Positions 9,832 through 21,700 are shown, counted from the first letter of the stretch. The stretch: 64,000 bases of DNA from Leptolyngbya sp. FACHB-321 (GCF_014695975.1 NZ_JACJPI010000083.1:124001-188000), one strand, 5' to 3'. Notes: generated by a model from the letters alone, not told the origin. Translations and numbers: made by a program.

Positions 9832-9868
9832 ACCGATAGCATTCAGCATTCAGCATTCAGCTATCGGT
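9832..9868. repeat. ATTCAGC heptad repeat in a hairpin
   Basis: ATTCAGC occurs three times in tandem from 9841 to about 9861. The block is enclosed by a perfect 9-bp inverted repeat, ACCGATAGC at 9832-9840 and GCTATCGGT at 9860-9868. This lies in the tuf-rpsJ spacer and would be transcribed. It is a short tandemly repeated repetitive (STRR) type of sequence, well known in some cyanobacteria. Confidence 0.8.
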
Positions 9869-9977
9869 CTTGTTTGATGAAACGGATTAATTCCTAATCC
9901 TTTCAATCGTCCAGAAGTTAAAGCTATTAGGAACCAAGCTTGAATTTGATCACTAATAGCTAACTCCTGAATTTCAA

Positions 9978-11207
9978 CTACTTAAGGATCTTCGCAACGA
10001 CTCCGGCTCCAACCGTACGCCCACCTTCACGAATAGCGAAACGCATTCCTTGCTCAATGGCAATTGGGTTGATGAGTTCAACAGTCATTTTGATGCGATC
10101 GCCTGGCATCACCATTTCTGCCTCGCCACCTTCATCTGTTGTGAAGTCGCTGATCGTACCGGTTACATCTGTCGTCCGCACATAAAATTGAGGACGGTAA
10201 CCAGGGAAGAATGGCGTGTGACGACCCCCTTCTTCCTTCTTCAGAATGTACACCTCAGACTCAAACTTGGTGTGAGGTGTAATCGATTTTGGCTTGGCGA
10301 TAACCATACCACGCTCAATATCATCCTTTTGCAGACCCCGCAGCAAGACACCTGCATTGTCGCCAGCCATACCTTTTTCAAGGCTCTTCTTGAACATTTC
10401 GATACCCGTTACTGTCGTAGAACGAGTGTCACGGATACCAACTAGTTCAACAGTGTCGCCGACCTTCACTTCTCCCCGTTCGATCCGACCAGTCGCAACA
10501 GTTCCCCGACCTGTGATCGAGAAAACATCTTCAACTGCCATCAAGAACGGCTTATCGATATCACGTTCTGGAGTGGGGATATATGAATCCACACTGTCCA
10601 TCAGCTCGTAAATCTTGTCAACCCACTCGTTTTCACCACGTTTCGTCTTAGGGCTAGCAGTCATTGCTTCGAGTGCTTGTAGTGCAGATCCGGCTACGAT
10701 CGGAATATCGTCACCAGGGAAGTCGTAGGAACTTAGCAGTTCACGAACTTCCAATTCAACAAGCTCTAAAAGCTCATCGTCATCCACCATGTCTTTCTTA
10801 TTTAGAAAAACAACTAGCCGTGGAACACCAACCTGTCTTGCCAAAAGAATGTGTTCACGCGTTTGAGGCATGGGACCATCAGCTGCTGACACAACAAGGA
10901 TGCCACCATCCATTTGTGCTGCCCCAGTGATCATATTCTTCACATAGTCAGCGTGCCCTGGGCAATCAACGTGAGCATAGTGCCGCTCAGCCGTTTCATA
11001 CTCAACGTGAGCCGTGTTGATCGTGATGCCCCGCGCTTTTTCTTCTGGTGCAGCATCGATTTCGTCGTACTTTTTAGCCGCAGCCTGACCCAATGCCGAT
11101 AGAGTCATTGTGATTGCAGCGGTTAGTGTTGTTTTACCGTGGTCAACGTGACCAATGGTACCGATGTTGACGTGGGGTTTATTCCGTTCAAACTTTGCAC
11201 GTGCCAT
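9978..11207 (-). CDS. tuf: Elongation factor Tu
   Basis: A 409-residue translation GTPase that delivers aminoacyl-tRNA to the ribosome. The G1 motif GHVDHGKTT, the switch region [15 protein letters not shown], the G3 [20 protein letters not shown] and the NKKD of G4 are all intact. Domains 2 and 3 follow, and the protein ends in [10 protein letters not shown]. It has the usual cyanobacterial length. The start lies 23 bp from the fusA stop, so the two are co-transcribed. Confidence 0.98.
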   Translation of the reverse strand: MARAKFERNKPHVNIGTIGHVDHGKTTLTAAITMTLSALGQAAAKKYDEIDAAPEEKARGITINTAHVEYETAERHYAHVDCPGHADYVKNMITGAAQMDGGILVVSAADGPMPQTREHILLARQVGVPRLVVFLNKKDMVDDDELLELVELEVRELLSSYDFPGDDIPIVAGSALQALEAMTASPKTKRGENEWVDKIYELMDSVDSYIPTPERDIDKPFLMAVEDVFSITGRGTVATGRIERGEVKVGDTVELVGIRDTRSTTVTGIEMFKKSLEKGMAGDNAGVLLRGLQKDDIERGMVIAKPKSITPHTKFESEVYILKKEEGGRHTPFFPGYRPQFYVRTTDVTGTISDFTTDEGGEAEMVMPGDRIKMTVELINPIAIEQGMRFAIREGGRTVGAGVVAKILK

Positions 11208-11230
11208 GACTTAGTTATTCCTCTTCCTGA

Positions 11231-13306
11231 TTATGCGTTCCCTTTACTCTTAGCGATGATTGTTTCAGCCACACTACGAGGAACCTCATCGTAATGGCTA
11301 AACTCCATCGTGAATATGCCTCGACCTTGGGTCATTGACCGTATATCTGTAGCATATCCAAACATCTCTGCCAATGGAACCTTTGTGGTTACTTTGGCAA
11401 GCCCCTGCTCGACTCCCTGAGCCTCGATTTGACCTCTACGGGAAATCAAGTTACCCATAACAGGACCCAGAAAGTCTTCAGGAACCTCAACTTCAACCTT
11501 CATCATAGGCTCTAGGAGAACAGGTGAAGCCTTCATTACAGCGCTCTTAATTGCCATTGAACCAGCAATCTTAAACGCCATTTCGGAAGAATCAACGTCG
11601 TGATAGGAACCATCTACTAACGTTGCTTTGAGGTCAATCACTGGATAGCCAGCAAGGATGCCTGACTCACAAGCTTCCTTCATGCCTTGCTCTGCTGGAC
11701 CAATGTACTCCTTAGGCACTGCACCGCCAACAATCTTCGAGATGAACTCGAGACCGCTACCAGGTTCCGTAGGCTCCAATTCAATCACTACATGACCGTA
11801 TTGACCTTTGCCACCGCTTTGACGAACAAACTTTCCTTCAGCCTTGACAGCTTTTCGGATCGTCTCTCTATAAGCGACCTGAGGCGCACCCACATTTGCC
11901 TCAACCTTAAACTCCCGCAGCATTCGGTCTACCAGGATTTCTAGGTGAAGTTCTCCCATCCCAGCAATCACTGTCTGGTTCGTTTCTGGGTCAACATTTA
12001 CCCTAAAAGTGGGGTCTTCTTCAGAGAGCGACTGGAGTGCCTTTGATAGCTTCTCCATGTCTTGTTTTGTCTTTGGCTCTACCGCAACCGAAATAACTGG
12101 CTCTGGTACAAAGAGTGATTCTAAGATTACAGGCGCATCTTCATCACAGATTGTATCGCCTGTAAATGTGTCCTTAAGCCCTAAAACAGCGCCTAGATCA
12201 CCCGCCCTCATTTCATCCACTTCAATGCGATCATCAGCCTTTAGAATGATCAGACGAGAAACTCTTTCCTTTTTGTCCTTAGTAGAGTTCAGAACGTAGC
12301 TACCCTTTTTTAGAACGCCAGAGTAGACCCGAATGAACGTTAACCGACCATAGGGATCAGCCATGATTTTGAAGGCTAACGCTGACATTGGCTCTGTGTC
12401 GTCTGCGTGCCGCTCAACTGGTCCACCGTCAGCCAAATGACCTTGAATCGGTGGCACGTCAATTGGAGCTGGCAGGTAGTCAATCACAGCATCCAACATT
12501 AACTGAATGCCTTTGTTCTTAAAGGCAGAGCCACAAAGCATTGGCACGATCGTGCCATCGATCGTACCCTTTCGCAACGCTGCTTTAATTTCAGTTTCTG
12601 TAAACTCTTCGCCATCCAAGTATTTAGCAGTCAGCGCATCATCAGTTTCTGCAACAGACTCAATCAACTTGAGGCGATATTCACTAGCCAAAGCCTGGAC
12701 ATCCTCAGGAATGTCTGTTTCTTCAATGTCAGTCCCTAAATCATTGTTGTAGATAAAGGCACGCATTCGTACTAAATCTACAATGCCTCTTAAGTTACTT
12801 TCACTGCCAATTGGTAGCTGAATCGGTACAGCATTCGCTCGCAGTCGCTCACGGATCTGCCCGTAAACCTTGTAAAAGTTTGCTCCAGTGCGGTCCATCT
12901 TATTAACAAAGACAAACCGAGGCACTTTGTAGCGATCAGCTTGCCGCCAGACCGTTTCAGACTGCGGTTGTACGCCGCCGACCGAACAAAAGACTGCAAT
13001 GACACCGTCAAGAACTCGCATGGAGCGCTCAACCTCGATCGTGAAATCGACGTGCCCAGGCGTATCAATGATGTTAATTTGATGGTCTTTCCAATTTGTG
13101 CTGATCGCAGCAGCTGTAATAGTGATGCCCCGCTCACGCTCCTGAGCCATCCAGTCAGTGGTAGCTGTACCTTCGTGAACTTCGCCAATTTTATGAACCA
13201 CTCCCGAGTAGAACAAGATGCGCTCGGTGGTTGTGGTTTTGCCAGCATCAATATGGGCTGCGATCCCAATGTTTCGGACCCGTTCAATTGGGATGGTACG
13301 TGACAC
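11231..13306 (-). CDS. fusA: Elongation factor G
   Basis: A 691-residue translocation GTPase. The N-terminal G domain has [14 protein letters not shown] (P-loop), [21 protein letters not shown] and [13 protein letters not shown]. Domains II-V follow, including the domain IV segment [13 protein letters not shown]. Length and motifs are standard. It is the third gene of the str operon, 106 bp after rpsG and 23 bp before tuf. No duplicate or degenerate features were seen. Confidence 0.98.
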   Translation of the reverse strand: MSRTIPIERVRNIGIAAHIDAGKTTTTERILFYSGVVHKIGEVHEGTATTDWMAQERERGITITAAAISTNWKDHQINIIDTPGHVDFTIEVERSMRVLDGVIAVFCSVGGVQPQSETVWRQADRYKVPRFVFVNKMDRTGANFYKVYGQIRERLRANAVPIQLPIGSESNLRGIVDLVRMRAFIYNNDLGTDIEETDIPEDVQALASEYRLKLIESVAETDDALTAKYLDGEEFTETEIKAALRKGTIDGTIVPMLCGSAFKNKGIQLMLDAVIDYLPAPIDVPPIQGHLADGGPVERHADDTEPMSALAFKIMADPYGRLTFIRVYSGVLKKGSYVLNSTKDKKERVSRLIILKADDRIEVDEMRAGDLGAVLGLKDTFTGDTICDEDAPVILESLFVPEPVISVAVEPKTKQDMEKLSKALQSLSEEDPTFRVNVDPETNQTVIAGMGELHLEILVDRMLREFKVEANVGAPQVAYRETIRKAVKAEGKFVRQSGGKGQYGHVVIELEPTEPGSGLEFISKIVGGAVPKEYIGPAEQGMKEACESGILAGYPVIDLKATLVDGSYHDVDSSEMAFKIAGSMAIKSAVMKASPVLLEPMMKVEVEVPEDFLGPVMGNLISRRGQIEAQGVEQGLAKVTTKVPLAEMFGYATDIRSMTQGRGIFTMEFSHYDEVPRSVAETIIAKSKGNA

Positions 13307-13412
13307 AACTGCCTCCTTTGCCTCTTCCGCAGCTATGACCGTGCTGCTACTTCCATAACTAATTTTAGACGTTCTGTACGGAACTCAGGGGAGTAGTTTC
13401 CACACCAATGCC

Positions 13413-13883
13413 CTAATAACGGTAGTGTGCAAATGCCTTGTTTGCCTCTGCCATCCGATGAGTCTCTTCACGCTTGCGAATCGCGCTACCTGTTTCGTTA
13501 GCAGCGTCCATCAACTCGTTTGCAAGCTTACCTGCCATCGTACGACCGGGTCGCTGACGTGAATATTGGATTAACCAGCGAAGTGCCAGTGCTGTACCAC
13601 GTTCGGAACGAACCTCCATAGGCACCTGATAAGTAGCACCACCAACGCGGCGTGCTTTAACTTCAACTAGAGGAGTTGCATTTTTAACCGCTCGTTCAAA
13701 TACCTCGATCGGGTCAGCGCCAGTACGCTGTGCGATCGCCTCAAACGCGTCATAGATGATGTGCGATGCCACGGACTTTTTCCCGTGATGCATAATACGT
13801 CGAACCATCATGCTAACCAAGCGAGAATTGTGAACTGGATCTGGTGGAACAGGACGTTTCTGTATAGCAGTACGACGAGACAT
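13413..13883 (-). CDS. rpsG: 30S ribosomal protein S7
   Basis: A 156-residue primary 16S-rRNA-binding protein of the 30S head. [20 protein letters not shown], then [20 protein letters not shown] and [15 protein letters not shown] are typical. In enterobacteria S7 is the autogenous regulator of the str operon. Whether that holds here cannot be read from the sequence. It is 234 bp downstream of rpsL, a wider gap than in E. coli, and no gene was seen in that gap. Confidence 0.97.
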   Translation of the reverse strand: MSRRTAIQKRPVPPDPVHNSRLVSMMVRRIMHHGKKSVASHIIYDAFEAIAQRTGADPIEVFERAVKNATPLVEVKARRVGGATYQVPMEVRSERGTALALRWLIQYSRQRPGRTMAGKLANELMDAANETGSAIRKREETHRMAEANKAFAHYRY

Positions 13884-14117
13884 AATGAGCCTTGAAAAAA
13901 GTAGAACGTGTTAGAGCCAGAATAGATTTCGCTGCCGCTAGAAGCAAGGGCAAGCGATAAAAAGAATGATTAGCTGCCAGACTGCAACAGCATTAACCTC
14001 AGTTTCACAGCGGCAGGCAATTGCGCCAAGCCACAAAAACATTACATTAACCAGGCTACCAAAAACTAAGTGCTACCAAAAAATACTGAGGTTTGATAGC
14101 CTTCGCCGAATAAAAGC

Positions 14118-14492
14118 CTATTTTTTCGGGCGCTTAGCACCATATTTAGAACGAGCTTGCTTACGGTCTTTGACTCCTGCAGTGTCTAGCGTGCCACGAA
14201 TAATGTGGTAGCGCACGCCTGGAAGGTCTTTTACCCGACCACCCCGAATCATGACAACAGAGTGTTCCTGTAAGTTGTGACCGATCCCCGGAATATAAGC
14301 TGTAACTTCGTATCCAGAAGTCAGACGCACTCTGGCGACTTTACGAAGCGCTGAGTTGGGCTTTTTGGGTGTTGTTGTATAAACCCGCGTGCAGACACCA
14401 CGACGCTGAGGGCAACTCTTTAAAGCAGGCGACTTGGTTTTCTTCTGCGTCTTTTGACGCTCAGTGCGTATGAGTTGCTGAATAGTGGGCAT
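14118..14492 (-). CDS. rpsL: 30S ribosomal protein S12
   Basis: A 124-residue decoding-centre protein. [13 protein letters not shown] is the family N-terminus and fixes the start at ATG 14492. An upstream in-frame ATG would add 14 unlike residues. [19 protein letters not shown] and [20 protein letters not shown] carry the Lys/Pro residues linked to streptomycin response in other species. It is the first gene of the str operon (S12-S7-EF-G-EF-Tu-S10), so the operon promoter should lie in 14493-14658. Confidence 0.97.
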   Translation of the reverse strand: MPTIQQLIRTERQKTQKKTKSPALKSCPQRRGVCTRVYTTTPKKPNSALRKVARVRLTSGYEVTAYIPGIGHNLQEHSVVMIRGGRVKDLPGVRYHIIRGTLDTAGVKDRKQARSKYGAKRPKK

Positions 14493-14658
14493 GGTACAAG
14501 ACGTATGCGATTCTGTTGGACTAGACTTTTGCAAACTCTAATGGTACTAACAACACCGAGCTTATGTCAACAGAATCTTTTGAGCCGCTTGTTCTAGTCT
14601 GCTTGCCACTAAACAAAGAAGAACTAAGTAATTTAGAGCGCTGTTGGGTTACGACACC

Positions 14659-14985
14659 TTAATTAAGCGAAAAGGAGTTGCCGCAACCGCAGCTCTGGTT
14701 TGCATTTGGATTATGAAACCGGAAACCACCTCCCATCAAGTCTTCAGAGTAATCAATGGTAAGACCATTAACAACTGTAAGACTTTCGGGATCAACGATA
14801 ACCTGAATGCCGCTACAATCGTACAACTGGTCATCTGGGTAAGTAACTGCATCAAAGGTCATCGTGTAAGCTAGTGCCAAACAGCAACTTGGCTGGACAC
14901 TAAGACGAAACTTAAGATCTGGCTCATGACGTTTTGCCTTCAGCCTGGCAATTTCGCTGATGGCTGCATGACTGAGACGTATCAT
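14659..14985 (-). CDS. A-type iron-sulfur cluster carrier (HesB/IscA-like)
   Basis: A 108-residue HesB/IscA-like protein. A-type carriers pass Fe-S clusters to target enzymes. They use one Cys in a GGC(S/A)G segment and two in a C-terminal CGCG. Here the C-terminal pair is intact (Cys99 and Cys101 in SCGCGNSF). The first segment is PSCCLALAYTM (Cys34 and Cys35), without the usual glycines. The fold-defining LTVVNGLTIDYSEDLMGGGFRF is typical. It lies 166 bp upstream of rpsL on the same strand and could be read through into the str operon. Confidence 0.85.
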   Translation of the reverse strand: MIRLSHAAISEIARLKAKRHEPDLKFRLSVQPSCCLALAYTMTFDAVTYPDDQLYDCSGIQVIVDPESLTVVNGLTIDYSEDLMGGGFRFHNPNANQSCGCGNSFSLN

Positions 14986-15097
14986 CGAAATTATTAAAAG
15001 TGACTACTCTACCAATACCTTACAGCAGCGCGAAGCAACAAAACGGTTATGGAAGGCGCTGTTAGATAAAGTAGTTTGCACAAATATTTAACTAACT

Positions 15098-15145
15098 CCC
15101 CTTTACCCTCAGCCTCCTAACAGAAGCAGTCTAAGGGTAAGGGGG
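15098..15145 (-). terminator. Hairpin downstream of the cupin gene
   Basis: CCCCTTTACCCT at 15098-15109 pairs with AGGGTAAGGGG at 15134-15144, with one bulged base. It lies about 85 bp after the cupin stop in the leftward direction. The T tract is weak, so it is a possible terminator or a repeat relic. Confidence 0.4.
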
Positions 15146-15229
15146 TTTACGGACGTTCTACAAAATCGCACAATGCGTTGGTTCGTAGTATAAGGCTGTT
15201 GAACAAGTTAATTACTAGTGGTCGGCAGT

Positions 15230-15646
15230 TTATTGGGCACGAGCGTAATCGTCTTGAAAGCGAACAATATCATCCTCTCCTAAATATTCTCCATTCTGCA
15301 CTTCGATCAAGACGAGTGGAATAACACCAGGGTTTTCCAGGCGATGGGGAGTACATTGTGGAACATAGGTTGATTGATTGCTGCTCAGGACGTGTTCTTG
15401 ATCGCCACAAACAACTTTTGCTGTTCCTGACACTACAATCCAGTGCTCGCTCCGATGGTGGTGCATCTGAAGGCTTAAGCGATGACCGGACTTCACCTCA
15501 ATGCGCTTAATTTTGTAGCCTCGTCCTTCTTCCAAAATTGTAAAAGAACCCCAGGGTCTTAACTCCGTAGCTGCAACTGTATTTTGGCTGCCATTCAGAG
15601 GCAATGTAAGAGAAGGGCTGTGATGGGTTTCTTGGGATTGAAGCAT
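15230..15646 (-). CDS. Cupin, mannose-6-phosphate isomerase type II C-terminal-like
   Basis: A 138-residue single cupin domain like the C-terminal part of bifunctional mannose-1-phosphate guanylyltransferase/mannose-6-phosphate isomerase (type II PMI). LRPWGSFTILEEGRGYKIKR is the family opening. LQMHHHRSEHWIVVSGTAKV supplies the metal-binding His and Glu residues, and VPQCTPHRLENPG the second cupin motif. The nucleotidyltransferase half is absent. A role in mannose or GDP-mannose metabolism is likely. ATG 15646 is chosen over a TTG at 15664. Confidence 0.85.
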   Translation of the reverse strand: MLQSQETHHSPSLTLPLNGSQNTVAATELRPWGSFTILEEGRGYKIKRIEVKSGHRLSLQMHHHRSEHWIVVSGTAKVVCGDQEHVLSSNQSTYVPQCTPHRLENPGVIPLVLIEVQNGEYLGEDDIVRFQDDYARAQ

Positions 15647-15664
15647 ATTGGCTATCTCTTTCAA

Positions 15665-16084
15665 AAGTTTTCTACTAGGGACATGACTGGCTTCCGAATG
15701 GTGAAACCTTGATCCTATGTTGCTGAGTACCTGAGTAAGCGCTGTCGGCAGAACGAAATAGGTGTAGACAAGCTGATTATGCCGAGAATCAACCTAACAA
15801 ATTCTTCGCGATGGTTCTATCTGTACAGGTTTAATTGACTAAATTCACACGTAATCTTCATGTAGTAGTGACGCGCTCCAAACTTAGCTTAGCGAAGAGG
15901 CTTTAACAAAAAGACTTAAGAGGAGACTCAACTATCCTGTTTGATGCGTGAGTCATAAGCTTGTATTAACTTACTCTCTGCAAAGCTAGCTAAAGCGCTA
16001 AAGCCTCACTAACTGCTGAAGCTTCAAGTGACTGAGTATTGTTCATGCTCGATCGCGTACTACAGTGAGGCTTAAACATCAGGC
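15665..16084. other. Intergenic, no gene seen
   Basis: About 420 bases between two leftward genes, A/T-richer than the coding DNA. I see no small conserved gene, RNA gene or repeat here. Confidence 0.4.
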
Positions 16085-17998
16085 TTAACGACTGGGTTGC
16101 ACAAAGACACCAATGCCATTGTGGACGCGGGCGGCAGTACGAGGCAGTCGATCGAGCAGTTGTCCACCCAGATACAGTGTGGTCGAGCTACCGCCGTCAA
16201 GGTTAAGCGCATTGACGGCACCTAACTGCTGCATGATTTGGGCAATGTTAGTCAGCGTGGCACCACTACCATCTAGATCGGTATGGACAGCGGCAATGAG
16301 CAACTTACCATCAGCAGTCTGCCCGATCGCGCTGCGACTTGCCTTCTCAATCACAAACGCATTGCTGAATTGTTCGGCTTTGGCATCCAGCACAATTTGA
16401 CGGTTTTGGAGGAGGAGTGGTCCACCGCCGATGATTTGCTCATAACGGTTGAAGTCACCTGGTGTAATGGCAGTCTCCAACTGCAATGATGTGCCAACGG
16501 CTAGTGTGGCGGCAGCATTACGATTCGAGCGCACCGCTAACACATACCCAGTAGCAGGAATCGGAACAGTAGTGCTGCCAGCGGCACCAAGGGGTTGTTG
16601 GCTCACGACCTGGTTGTTTTGCACGGTCACGAGAATTTCGTTGTCTGTGAAAGGGCTGTAGCTGGTGCCCCAACCGCTGGTATAGCGAGCAATACCAGCT
16701 TGAACGTAGGCGCTATTAAGATGAGTGAGCGGTAACAGTTGTCCCTTTGAAGTCACAAGGGCTTCTTGGAGGGTGAGGCGAGCAATTTTGGTTTCACCCG
16801 TGGCGTTCCAGGCAATTGCGCCCCGTCCTAGAATGGGACCAGAGAGCCAGCGTCCATCTAGCCGAACAGCACCCAGCGGCAACTGATTATTGCGATTGAA
16901 AAACCCGCTATTGATTGCTGCTGCAACCTGAGCCTGTTGTGCGGTACGAAGCAGGGGAGCCGTGCCTGCTAGCGTGCCAGGGTTAGGCAGAATCGGCTTC
17001 AGGCTAATTCCGGGTTGACGGGGATCAACTTCCAGCCAGACTACTGGAAAGCGTGCGGCATCTACAGTAAGCGTTTGGGTACGCCAGCGAAGTCCTGGTG
17101 CCCAGAGGATATCGTGATCGACGATTGAATCAGGACGAATATCCACAATCAGGCGATTGGTATTAGGGAGGCTCCATACGCGAGGGCGTAAGGCACTAGA
17201 AAGACTCAGCCGAATCCGTGTCTGATTCGTTCCAGGTTCAATCTTGATGGCTTTAAGCCGATTGCCAATGCCAGGTTTGAAGCTTTGAAGGGTGGTGGCA
17301 GGGATCTGTGCATCCAGCGTTAAAACAACTTCCTGTTTCTGGTGGTCGACTTGCCAGGGTGCTGAACGATCGAGTTCAATGACAAGACGATCGCCCCAGG
17401 GCTGCTTCCCCTGCCGTATCGCTTTCACCGTGGCAGGTGGTGAGTTGATTTGCAAAACGGCACCATTGACCTGTAGCTGCCAACCCGATCGCTGTGCTAA
17501 TTCAGTAATATCAAGATAGCGAAGTGCTCCAGTGAGTCGTGTTGGCAGCTTCAATGGTGCGGTAGTGGGGTCAGAAAACCACTGCACAGGTTGTCTCGTA
17601 GCATCGGCGGTGTCGAGCAGTTCGACTCCGATCGCTTGCGAGAGTCCTGCCTCAGTGATGCCAAGGCGTTGTCCGCCAGCAGACCATTGCGCCCAGGCAG
17701 CAGGCAACATACGACCGTTTAACAGAATCTGATTCCCCTGTTGGCTTTGTGCAGGCAAGGATGGGGCTTGGCTCACAAGATTGGGTTGACTCGGTAAGGA
17801 TTGGTTCTGTGTCGGTTGGTTCTGTAAAGCTTGATTATGAGGGGTCGTAGCAACAGCACTTAGCTGTGGCACTAGACAGCTTAAGGTAAGCAATCCTGCG
17901 ATGAAAAGGAGGCTTTGGGCATAACGCGATCGGTAGCATCGATCGCCTGCTGAACTGACTGATTGCTTGAACCGCTGATTGACATCACGTCTGATCAC
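16085..17998 (-). CDS. Secreted phosphodiester glycosidase-family protein (NAGPA/DUF2233) with AMIN-like domain
   Basis: A 637-residue exported protein. A signal peptide covers about 20-52 ([20 protein letters not shown] core) and is followed by a Gln/Pro/Ser linker. Residues 90-285 hold a copper-amine-oxidase-N-like and AMIN-like segment probably for cell wall binding. The C-terminal domain (about 310-635) is of the NAGPA/phosphodiester glycosidase (DUF2233) type, with AAINSGFFNRNNQLPLGAV, GRGAIAWNATGE and the terminal NALNLDGGSSTTLYLGG. Known relatives cleave phosphodiester-linked sugars or are annotated as exopolysaccharide proteins. The start is GTG 17998, preceded by GAGGAAAATT. Confidence 0.82.
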   Translation of the reverse strand: MIRRDVNQRFKQSVSSAGDRCYRSRYAQSLLFIAGLLTLSCLVPQLSAVATTPHNQALQNQPTQNQSLPSQPNLVSQAPSLPAQSQQGNQILLNGRMLPAAWAQWSAGGQRLGITEAGLSQAIGVELLDTADATRQPVQWFSDPTTAPLKLPTRLTGALRYLDITELAQRSGWQLQVNGAVLQINSPPATVKAIRQGKQPWGDRLVIELDRSAPWQVDHQKQEVVLTLDAQIPATTLQSFKPGIGNRLKAIKIEPGTNQTRIRLSLSSALRPRVWSLPNTNRLIVDIRPDSIVDHDILWAPGLRWRTQTLTVDAARFPVVWLEVDPRQPGISLKPILPNPGTLAGTAPLLRTAQQAQVAAAINSGFFNRNNQLPLGAVRLDGRWLSGPILGRGAIAWNATGETKIARLTLQEALVTSKGQLLPLTHLNSAYVQAGIARYTSGWGTSYSPFTDNEILVTVQNNQVVSQQPLGAAGSTTVPIPATGYVLAVRSNRNAAATLAVGTSLQLETAITPGDFNRYEQIIGGGPLLLQNRQIVLDAKAEQFSNAFVIEKASRSAIGQTADGKLLIAAVHTDLDGSGATLTNIAQIMQQLGAVNALNLDGGSSTTLYLGGQLLDRLPRTAARVHNGIGVFVQPSR

Positions 17999-18782
17999 AA
18001 TTTTCCTCTGGCAACAGGAGATATAAGGAAAGGCAAGTTAATTTTATGAACGTAGCAGAAACCGGGCAACGGTTTGAGCAGCTTATTGCTTTTTAGTGAA
18101 TCACTCACCCAACCTAGCTGCCCCAACTGTCAGAGAATTATGACTAAGCTCATGGTGTCAATGTTGCCAGCCCAAACTAGGGGCTAATCGACTAACCTGC
18201 TTTTTACTTCTGTAGTTGTCAGCATAGTGTGTCGAAGCGTAACCGCAGCTACAGAAACAACTCCTACGTAAGCAACTTAAGGCAAGATTTTTTGAGCCTA
18301 TAGCAACAGATTTAAAGGCGTTGCTATCGGTGAGGGATTGCAAGAGCAAGGTATTTTTTATAGAATGCTCGTCCTACGGAATGTGTACCCAACGCTTGAT
18401 CGCGTAGTTGCCGTTATCTGGAAGGTCGCGATCGTAGTCAAGGTTGTAACAAATGCTGTTGGCGCTTGCAGCTAGCATGAAGTGTTGGAAAGGGACATAG
18501 CTGCTAACAGGCTAGTAGCCGGGTTGTAGTGCCGACTGAACGAAAGGCGATTGGCTAGCCTTCGTAAAGCACATATTCTATGTAGAATCGGATTGACGCT
18601 ACTGATTGATATTTTCTTGTTGAGTTGGAGCGATCGCCCGTTCTGCTCAATTTTGAAGTTTTATCCTTAAGATCTTTTGACATTGCTCCTACAACTATCA
18701 AGTGCGAGATCAGCGATACGTACCAGATCAGCGCTGCTGAATACCACCACACCTTTTATCAACAAACGAACCGGGCCATCTC
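17999..18782. other. Intergenic region upstream of glutamate synthase
   Basis: A 784-base divergent spacer. Two short leftward frames (18158-18349, 18555-18752) have no recognisable features and are not called. The glutamate synthase promoter should lie here. I looked for an NtcA site (GTA-N8-TAC) and did not find one. A small palindrome, ATTCTA-TG-TAGAAT, is at 18575-18588. Confidence 0.4.
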
Positions 18783-21700
18783 ATGGATAGAACAACTGTG
18801 AATCACGATCAGAATCAGGGAACGGGTGTGTACGCTGGTCAGCCTTGGTTGGTAGAAGAGCGCGATGCCTGCGGTGTAGGGTTTATTGCCGATCAGCAGG
18901 GGCGTGTCAGTCACGCATTGATCGAAAAAGCGCTGGCAGCACTCACCTGCCTGGAGCATCGAGGGGGCTGTAGCGCTGATCAGGACTCTGGGGACGGTGC
19001 TGGTTTGATGACGGCTCTTCCTTGGGATTTGTTGCAGCAATGGCTCGCGGATGAAGGCATTCAAGCTGCTACACCTGCCCAGATTGGAGTGGGAATGGTC
19101 TTTTTGCCAGCGAAGGTAGAGGCAGCCGCGAGTGCCCGCCAGGTTATGGAGCGGATTGCCGTTGAAGAAGGCTTAACCGTTTTGGGGTGGCGAGTTGTGC
19201 CAACGCTGCCTGAGCTTTTGGGTAAGCAAGCGCGTGAGAACTTGCCTCAAATTGAGCAGGTTTTGGTGCAGTCTGAGCAGCAAGGTGAGGCACTGGAGCG
19301 GCAGCTTTATCTCACCCGTAAACGTGTTAATAATGCCATTCGGGCAGAAATAACTGTTTCTGCGCTGCAAACTACGTTTGATGACTTCTATTTCTGTTCG
19401 TTTTCAAGCCGCACAATCGTCTACAAAGGCATGGTGCGATCGGCAGTGTTGGGTGATTTTTACACTGATCTGAAGAACCCAGCGTACAAGAGTACTTTTG
19501 CGGTCTACCATCGTCGCTTCAGTACAAACACGCTACCGCGCTGGCCTCTCGCACAACCGATGCGGTTACTGGGTCACAATGGCGAAATCAATACGCTGCT
19601 GGGTAACGTTAACTGGATGGTAGCGCGGGATGCAGATCTGGCTCACTCCTGCTGGGGCGATCGGATTGCCGACCTGAAGCCTACCGTGAATCTTGACAAC
19701 AGCGATTCTGCTAACCTAGACAACGTTTTTGAGCTCCTGGTGTGGTCGGGTCGCAGTCCGCAAGAGGCACTAATGATCATGGTGCCAGAGGCATATAAAA
19801 ACCAGCCAGATCTAGTCAACTATCCTGAAATTACGGACTTCTACGAATACTACAGCGGTATTCAGGAACCCTGGGATGGTCCTGCGTTGCTGGTGTTTAG
19901 TGACGGTAAGGTCGTAGGTGCGACGCTCGATCGCAATGGCTTACGTCCTGCTCGCTACAGCATCACACGCGACGGCTATATTGTGGTTGCCTCTGAAGCA
20001 GGAGTCGTGGATCTGCCCGAGGCGGACATTATTGAGAAAGGTCGTCTAGGTCCGGGCCAGATGATCGCGGTCGATCTGGAGACGCACGAGATTCAAAAAA
20101 ACTGGGAAATCAAGCAACGGGTTGCCAGCGCAAAGCCTTACGGTGAGTGGCTCAAGCAAAACCGCTACGACCTTAAGCATGAGCCATTTGCCGAGAATGT
20201 GCCTTACATTCCTACTGGAAACCTGCTGCGCTATCAGACTGCCTTTGGCTACACGGCAGAAGACGTAGAGATGATCATCCAGGAAATGGGCGCACAGGGC
20301 AAAGAGCCAACCTTCTGCATGGGTGACGATGTACCACTGGCAGTGCTATCTGCCAAACCACGCTTGCTGTACGACTACTTTAAGCAGCGCTTTGCTCAGG
20401 TAACGAATCCGCCGATCGACCCTCTGCGTGAAAAGCTGGTCATGTCGCTGGCAATTCAACTAGGCGAACGAGGCAATCTGCTTGAAGCGGGTGCGAAGTA
20501 CGCCCATTTGCTCAAGCTAGAGTCCCCTGTCCTAAGTGATGCAGAGCTGGATCAGATTCGCCAATCTGGATTTGAAACTGCCGAGCTTTCGACGCTGTTT
20601 GAACTTTCGCAAGGACCCGATGGCCTACAGCGTGCGGTGACAGCACTTTGCCAGAAAGCCGCAGAAGCCGTTCGCACAGGTAAGAAAATCTTGATCTTGA
20701 GCGATCGCGCCGTTCAACCTGGTAGCCCCAGCCTGAGCGAGGATTACACCTATATTCCGCCACTACTGGCGATCGGGGCAGTACATCATCACCTGATTCG
20801 TCAGGGCTTGCGGATGAAAGCCTCGCTGATTGCGGATACTGCTCAGTGCTGGAGTACGCACCATTTTGCGTGCCTGATTGGCTATGGCGCGAGCGGCGTT
20901 TGTCCCTACTTGGCGCTAGAAACGGTTCGCCAGTGGTGGACTGACCCTAAAACCCAGAGCTTTATGGAACGGGGCAAGCTGAAGGCGATTACTCTGTCTG
21001 CGGCTCAAGGCAATTACCGCAAGGCGATCGAAGAGGGGCTACTCAAAATCCTGTCAAAGATGGGTATTTCGCTACTGTCGAGCTACCACGGTGCCCAAAT
21101 TTTTGAGGCGATCGGCATTGGTGGTGACTTGTTGCATCTAGGCTTTGCGGGTACAGCTTCACGGTTGGGCGGCTTGAGCATAGCTGATCTGGCGCAGGAA
21201 GTGGTTTCGTTTCATCAGCGTGCGTTTCCAGAGCTGCATATTAAGAAGCTGGAAAACTATGGCTTCGTCAACTATCGTCCTGGCGGTGAATATCACATGA
21301 ACAGCCCGGAAATGGCGAAGCATCTGCACAAAGCTGTGGCAGACAAGAGCTATGACCACTACACGCTGTACAAAAAATACCTGGACGATCGTCCTCTGAC
21401 GGCGTTGCGCGATTTGCTAGATGTGAAAAGCGATCGCCCCTCCATTCCTTTAGACGAGGTGGAACCTGCCAGTGCGATCGTCCAGCGCTTCTGCACGGGC
21501 GGTATGTCGTTAGGAGCCTTGTCACGCGAGGCACACGAAACGCTGGCGATCGCTATGAACCGTATTGGCGGCAAATCTAACTCTGGTGAAGGGGGCGAAG
21601 ATCCGACTCGGTTCCTGGCTCTCGACGATGTGGATGAGAAGGGGCTTTCGCCGCAGTTTCCTCACCTGAAAGGATTGCGGAATGGTGATACCGCTAATTC

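Noticed and set aside
18158-18752. Two short leftward frames upstream of glutamate synthase
   Set aside because: No motifs, odd composition and no ribosome sites.
18381-18782. NtcA site before glutamate synthase
   Set aside because: No GTA-N8-TAC was found by eye on either strand.
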